DNA of 18,115 nt from the NCBI GenBank assembly GCA_046154545.1, contig JBJXGC010000019.1, positions 1-18,115 of the forward strand. The letters are read 5' to 3'. The DNA is from JBJXGC01 sp046154545 (lineage in GTDB: Bacteria; Chloroflexota; Dehalococcoidia; Tepidiformales; Tepidiformaceae). A program made the translations under genes and the position numbers. The notes under the pieces are model-generated. The model did not search any database, was not told the DNA's origin, and was given only the letters and a program-made list of their open reading frames with translations. This document shows, piece by piece, positions 15,229 to 18,115 of the stretch. The number at the start of each line of letters is the position of its first letter. Positions within the stretch are counted from its first letter, which is position 1.

Positions 15229-15705
15229 ATGATCGGCAAACTACTCATCGGCGCCCTTGCAGTGGGCATACTCGGCGTTGCCGGCCTCGGCGCTGGAAGC
15301 AAGGGCGCATCCGCCGAGGTGCTGCGCCAAGAATGGATGGCAGTTGGATTCGCTACAGATAACCCCTGCGAACCAGGCGTTACCGCCATAGCGCTGCAGG
15401 GCAAGGTCCACCACGTCTGGTACACGAGCCCAGAGGGCGGCCTCAAGATGAACATCCGGGGCCACCTGACCGGCGTGGACTCCGACGGCACGGGCTACGT
15501 CCTGAATTTCCAGCGGCACATGGAGCACTTCTCCTATTTCGACCCGCTGGGCAACCTGTTCCCGTTCAACGACACCTTCAGGAACACCCTGGTCAGCAAG
15601 GGCTCCACGATCAATGCCCAGATCGTGATCACCTTCACGATGTCCAATTCGCTGAACCCCGCCGCTAATCCCAACGCAATCACCGTCGTCGCCTGCGTTG
15701 GGTAG
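15229..15705 (+). CDS. Small secreted protein of unknown function
   Basis: The product has 158 residues. Residues 1-30 form a signal peptide: MIGK, a hydrophobic core (LLIGALAVGILGVAGLGAG), and a probable signal-peptidase site near GASAEV. The mature part of about 130 residues is soluble, has two cysteines (in NPCEPG and in VVACVG four residues from the end) that could form a disulphide, and looks beta-rich with aromatic-containing strands (HHVWYTSPEGG, YVLNFQRHMEHFSYFD). I do not recognise the family. ATG 15229 is chosen because AGGAG at 15217-15221 sits 7 bases upstream and the signal peptide starts there; the open frame extends further upstream only through structured non-coding sequence. 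A long hairpin begins six bases after the stop. Confidence 0.75.
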   Translation: MIGKLLIGALAVGILGVAGLGAGSKGASAEVLRQEWMAVGFATDNPCEPGVTAIALQGKVHHVWYTSPEGGLKMNIRGHLTGVDSDGTGYVLNFQRHMEHFSYFDPLGNLFPFNDTFRNTLVSKGSTINAQIVITFTMSNSLNPAANPNAITVVACVG

Positions 15706-15710
15706 CGCGT

Positions 15711-15779
15711 TGAGGCTCCCGCGGCGCACTCGGGTCAGACCCGTGCGTCGCGGGGCGCGCCAACGCCGCGGGAGGCTCA
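15711..15779 (+). terminator. Long branched hairpin directly after the secreted-protein gene
   Basis: Arms at 15711-15726 and 15764-15779 pair at 15 of 16 positions. Inside, CGGGT 15731-15735 pairs with ACCCG 15739-15743, and CGCA 15725-15728 with TGCG 15744-15747. It begins six bases after the TAG, so a role in transcript ending or 3' stabilisation is plausible. It lacks the T tract of an intrinsic terminator, so a mobile palindrome or structured RNA is an alternative. Confidence 0.45.
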
Positions 15780-15787
15780 TCCCGCCA
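15767..15787 (+). repeat. Second copy of the leader hairpin motif
   Basis: These 21 bases match the leader segment 15197-15217 at 18 of 21 positions, and the differences fall in the loop. Both copies fold as GCGGGA, six-base loop, TCCCGC. This copy also overlaps the right arm of the long hairpin, so the two folds compete. It precedes the start of a short signal-peptide frame by 34 bases, whereas the first copy precedes the intact secreted gene by 11. Confidence 0.45.
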
Positions 15788-15821
15788 AAAGTCAGCTTTC
15801 GCGGCAATCCCAACATTGAAG

Positions 15822-15929
15822 ATGCCGCGCCTGCTGGTGGCCGCCGCGCTGGGCCTCGTGGTTCTTACCGGCCGTCCCCAGCGAGCATCGCGAAATGCCT
15901 GGGCCGAGGAACAACAACTGCGAATGTGA
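15822..15929 (+). pseudogene. Short signal-peptide ORF, possible truncated paralogue of the secreted protein
   Basis: ATG 15822 opens a 35-codon frame: MPRLLVAAALGLVVLTG followed by a hydrophilic tail containing AWAEEQQLRM and a TGA. The first part is a typical signal-peptide core. The tail resembles the cleavage-site region of the upstream secreted protein (ASAEVLRQEWM). Together with the repeated hairpin upstream, this suggests a tandem copy that has lost its mature domain. There is no good ribosome-binding site (only GAAG next to the ATG). It could also be chance. Confidence 0.35.
15855..15878 (+). repeat. 24-nt direct repeat, left copy
   Basis: This segment matches 17005-17028 at 22 of 24 positions; both share GGTTCTT and CCGGCCGTCCC. 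The two copies lie in the same orientation on either side of the compositionally distinct lipoprotein hydrolase gene, about 1.15 kb apart. Sequence outside the 24 bases is unrelated. Confidence 0.55.
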
Positions 15930-15998
15930 TGGCCGGCGATGGCCGCGATCGGTGATAGAGTGGGTGGCGCTCCGGTCATTCAGACGAAGGAACACCTG

Positions 15999-16880
15999 AT
16001 GCTGTTTCGTCATCCGGGTACCATGAAAGCCTCGCTCATCGGCACCCTCGTATGCTCGTTGGCGGCGTGCGGTGGCGATAACGCAGGGCCGTTGAGCATC
16101 GGCAACATAGATGTTGGCGGATACAGCCTGTACTACGTTTGCGGAGGCAAAGGCACGCCAACGGTCATCATCGAAGCTGGAGCCGGCGACAGTACCGACC
16201 ACTCGTGGGCGAAAGTGTTTCCCGAAATCAGACCGGATACAAAGATTTGCCGTTATTCGCGAGCCGGCCTCGGACTTAGCGACGAGGCGCCAATTCCTCG
16301 CACAAGCCAGGATATGGTGGCGGACTTGCATGCGCTGCTCAACAACGCGAATATCGAGCCACCATATGTGCTCGTGGGACACTCCATAGGCGGATTCAAT
16401 GTTCGTTTATACTCAGCAACGTATCCCGACGAAGTGGTCGGCATGGTTCTCGTGGACGCATCCCACCCTGATTACTGGACAAGACTACGAAACGCGATTC
16501 CTCCCGAGGACTCAGATGAATCCTTGGCCCTGAGCGAGATGAGAAATGTGTTGTTTGATGACGGAGATGATCATCCTGAAGGAATAGATGTTGATGCCAG
16601 CGCCGACGAGGTGCGAAATACTGGACCAATGGGGGACATTCCACTTGTCGTGATCACCAGGGCCTTCGGAGCCGAAGTGGCTAGCGATCTGCCACCAGAA
16701 TTCGTCCGGGCGGCGGAACAAGCGTGGCAAGAGTTGCAGGTGGACTTAACAACGCTTTCGACGAACAGCACTCATGTTGTTGCAGCCAAAGCTGGCCACT
16801 TCGTCCAGGTCGATGAGCCTCAGCTTGTCATCGACGCGATCCGGAAGGTGGTCGAGGAGGTGCGAAAGAAAGGGCGATGA
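15999..16880 (+). CDS. Lipoprotein alpha/beta-hydrolase
   Basis: The product has 293 residues. It starts with a basic n-region, a hydrophobic core and the lipobox LAAC (MKASLIGTLVCSLAACGGD), so it should be exported and lipid-anchored. The alpha/beta-hydrolase core has IIEAGAG, an oxyanion-region YSRAGLGLSD, the nucleophile elbow GHSIGG, a strand with the probable acid (LVDASHPD), and the catalytic histidine in AGHFVQVDEPQLV. This resembles broad esterase/epoxide-hydrolase-type enzymes; the substrate is unknown. ATG 15999 has AAGGA 7 bases upstream. A second ATG at 16023 starts directly at the signal peptide and is possible. TG-A-TAGAGT at 15953-15961 may be an extended -10. Codons are clearly more AT-rich than in neighbouring genes (many ATA, TAT, AAT), suggesting foreign origin. 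Confidence 0.85.
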   Translation: MLFRHPGTMKASLIGTLVCSLAACGGDNAGPLSIGNIDVGGYSLYYVCGGKGTPTVIIEAGAGDSTDHSWAKVFPEIRPDTKICRYSRAGLGLSDEAPIPRTSQDMVADLHALLNNANIEPPYVLVGHSIGGFNVRLYSATYPDEVVGMVLVDASHPDYWTRLRNAIPPEDSDESLALSEMRNVLFDDGDDHPEGIDVDASADEVRNTGPMGDIPLVVITRAFGAEVASDLPPEFVRAAEQAWQELQVDLTTLSTNSTHVVAAKAGHFVQVDEPQLVIDAIRKVVEEVRKKGR

Positions 16881-16909
16881 TTCTATCGCAGACGCTGTCA
16901 ACGAACGAT

Positions 16910-16976
16910 GGGCGAAGGCGTCTTCGAGGTAAATGGCATCGGACTCTTGAGTCCGGTCCTGGTCGGACCTTCGCCC
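16910..16976. other. Intergenic structured element (9-bp outer stem, two inner hairpins)
   Basis: GGGCGAAGG 16910-16918 pairs perfectly with CCTTCGCCC 16968-16976. Between them are the hairpins GGACT 16941-16945 / AGTCC 16950-16954 and GGTCC 16955-16959 / GGACC 16965-16969; the last arm shares two bases with the outer stem. It begins 29 bases after the hydrolase stop. It might be a 3' end structure of that transcript, but there is no T tract. Confidence 0.4.
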
Positions 16977-17004
16977 CCAGAATGCGTGTGACGGCCAGCA
17001 GGAA

Positions 17005-17028
17005 CTCATGGTTCTTGCCGGCCGTCCC
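17005..17028 (+). repeat. 24-nt direct repeat, right copy
   Basis: Right-hand partner of 15855-15878 (22 of 24 identical, same orientation). It lies in the spacer before the cyclase gene. Confidence 0.55.
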
Positions 17029-17072
17029 GGTACTGGCGCCGTGAGTGGATCAGCCAGAGAGGAAGGATCCGC

Positions 17073-17915
17073 ATGAGCGACGTTGACTCCGAACGAGAGT
17101 CCCTGGACCGGATGTGGGATCCGGGCAGCCGCGTCAACACCGCCATCCACTACATCCTGATGGGCGAGGATCCGCAGCTGCGCAAGGGCCGCCGTTTCCG
17201 CGAGATGCTTCCGGGCCGGGAGCGCTGCAAGAACTGCCGCGCCCCCTTCGACGGTCCGGCCAGCTGGGCCATGCGGCTTCGCGGTCGCGGGCAGTACAAC
17301 CGAAACCCGACGTTCTGCAACTTCTGACTGCACAACCTCACGGAGCACCCGGGTGGTGCCGTCATCGACCTTTCCTTTCTCTTCATCGACATTCGCGGGT
17401 CCACTCCCCTGGCGGAAGGCATGAGTGCGGGCGAGTATGCGAGGCTCATCAACCGTTTCTATGAGGACGTCACCCGCGTCCTCGTGCGCACTGAAGCGTT
17501 CATCGACAAGTTCGTCGGAGACGAAGTGATGGCTGTCTTCCTACCTGTCTTTTGCGGTCCGAACCACGCACGCGCAGCTGTGGACAGTGCGCACGAATTG
17601 CTCGAGGCAACCGCCAAATCCGGATCACAAGACGCGCTTCCCGTCGGTGTGGGCGTGAACACCGGGAATTGTTATTTCGGAACGGTCAAGGGCGTCGATG
17701 GCACCTTCACCGACTGGACCGCGCTCGGAGACGCGGTCAATGTGGCCGCGCGACTGGGGGCAGCCGCGGCAGCTGGAGAAGCGCTCGTTAGCAGCGCCAC
17801 CTGTTTGGCCGCAGGCCTGGAACTCGCCGGATGCGAGTCGCGGGCCCTTCCGCTGAAAGGCAAGACCGAACCGACGGCAGTACGGGTGATGCGAGCAGGC
17901 TCGACGCTCTCGTGA
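17073..17915 (+). pseudogene. Zinc-ribbon class III adenylate/guanylate cyclase interrupted by one in-frame UGA
   Basis: One frame runs from ATG 17073 (AAGGA five bases upstream) to TGA 17915 with a single in-frame TGA at 17325-17327, codon 85. Read through, it is 280 residues. The N-terminal zinc ribbon has Cys52 and Cys55 (CKNC), Cys82, and the UGA at codon 85, where the family's CxxC pair needs its last Cys (FCNF-UGA). The cyclase domain follows: LFIDIRGST with metal Asp106, DKFVGDEV with Lys146 and metal Asp150, and DWTALGDAVNVAARL with Asp214, Asn223 and Arg227. All residues needed to make a cyclic nucleotide are intact; Lys and Asp favour cAMP. Reinitiation at ATG 17421 (codon 117) would lose Asp106. 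The default reading is a gene broken by a TGC/TGT-to-TGA change; recoding to selenocysteine or a base error are alternatives. Confidence 0.8.
17345..17359 (+). other. Short hairpin downstream of the in-frame UGA
   Basis: GCACC 17345-17349 pairs with GGTGC 17355-17359 around the loop CGGGT. It starts 17 bases after the UGA. Bacterial SECIS elements are hairpins close downstream of the UGA, usually with a GU in the apical loop, and this loop contains GGGT. In such GC-rich DNA a 5-bp stem may well be chance. Confidence 0.2.
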
Positions 17916-17989
17916 CTTGCGTCCCTCGGATACACGCTCGCGGCCTGTGAATCGCCAGAGTTAATGTCCGGCATGAAGCGGCAGACCGT

Positions 17990-18115
17990 CTAGGAGCCTG
18001 CCGGTTTATTCGCGCCGGATGGGTGGGCGAGGCTGGGCGGTGGGGTCAGGGCGCCAAGATCGGCTATTTCGGGCGTGGGTTGCGTCCAGGGGCCGCTCTG
18101 GAGCCGTTCGAAGGC
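17990..18115 (-). CDS. C-terminal tail of an unidentified minus-strand protein, possibly a transposase
   Basis: Reading in from the right edge on the reverse strand, one frame is open for 41 codons and ends at TAG 17992-17990. It begins AFERLQSGPWTQPTPEIADL and becomes Pro/Ala/Ser-rich. The FERL close to the C-terminus recalls ends of some IS transposases (IS1182 or IS1380-like), but the match is too short to trust. The bases 17916-17989 before it hold nothing I can recognise. Confidence 0.2.
   Translation of the reverse strand, partial: AFERLQSGPWTQPTPEIADLGALTPPPSLAHPSGANKPAGS

Noticed and set aside
16910..16981. tRNA-like layout (7-bp acceptor-type stem, CCA after the stem, a CTCTTGAG loop in the middle)
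   Set aside because: On neither strand do the inner arms fit: the anticodon-type loop has 6 rather than 7 bases, the T-arm position lacks TTCRA, and the D-arm is absent. Treated as a structured spacer instead.
413..17915. Genome-wide reassignment of UGA to an amino acid, to explain the cyclase
   Set aside because: cobO, cbiZ, cbiA, cobT, cobS, cbiB, cobD and others end at UGA exactly at family-typical lengths and overlap the next start, so UGA is a normal stop here.
17421..17915. The cyclase 3' part as an independent gene starting at ATG 17421
   Set aside because: That ATG lies inside the catalytic domain, after the first metal-binding Asp, and has no good ribosome-binding site.

Overview
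The window is high-GC bacterial DNA. Most genes use G/C-ending codons, GTG and TTG starts, and ATGA-type start/stop overlaps. Gene content (a CbiZ-containing late cobalamin operon, a luciferase-like oxidoreductase, a LAL-type giant LuxR regulator, a zinc-ribbon class III cyclase) would fit Chloroflexota or a related high-GC lineage. No rRNA or other taxonomic marker is present, so this is only a suggestion.

Left part (1-8816): the window opens inside the N-terminal third of an IS21-type helper ATPase (istB, minus strand, running off the left edge). Facing away from it is a nine-gene plus-strand operon for the late steps of cobalamin assembly and corrinoid salvage: cobO, cbiZ, cbiA, cobT, cobS, cbiB, cobD, cobQ, cobU. 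All eight junctions overlap, by 4 nt except 13 nt at cobQ/cobU. CobO adenosylates the corrinoid; CbiA and CobQ amidate the ring. CbiZ converts salvaged adenosylcobinamide to adenosylcobyric acid. CobD makes aminopropanol phosphate and CbiB attaches it. CobU makes AdoCbi-GDP, CobT makes alpha-ribazole phosphate, and CobS joins the two. No corrin-ring genes, B12 transporter, alpha-ribazole phosphatase or B12 riboswitch is seen in the window.

Middle (8817-11781): a mobile-DNA graveyard around one intact gene. It holds a 128-bp element with inverted-repeat ends, an IS21-type end with four 22-bp repeats, an intact F420/luciferase-family oxidoreductase with an apparently leaderless promoter, a ParB-domain pseudogene with two frameshifts that is cut off by an IS256-type transposase fragment, and an unrecognised coding fragment.

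Right part (11782-18115): a 1054-residue ATPase/TPR/LuxR regulator; a small secreted protein behind a multi-hairpin leader, followed by a long hairpin and what looks like a truncated copy of the same signal-peptide gene; an AT-richer lipoprotein alpha/beta hydrolase flanked by 24-nt near-identical direct repeats; a structured spacer; and a zinc-ribbon nucleotidyl cyclase whose frame has a single in-frame UGA exactly where the fourth zinc-ribbon cysteine is expected. Everything downstream of that UGA, including all catalytic residues, remains open. The last 126 bases hold the tail of an unidentified minus-strand frame, possibly a transposase.

The most notable observation is the UGA-for-Cys cyclase (recent nonsense mutation, sequencing error, or recoding). 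Next are the structured and repeated elements around the small secreted gene, and the bracketing of the cobalamin operon by IS21 parts in a consistent orientation.
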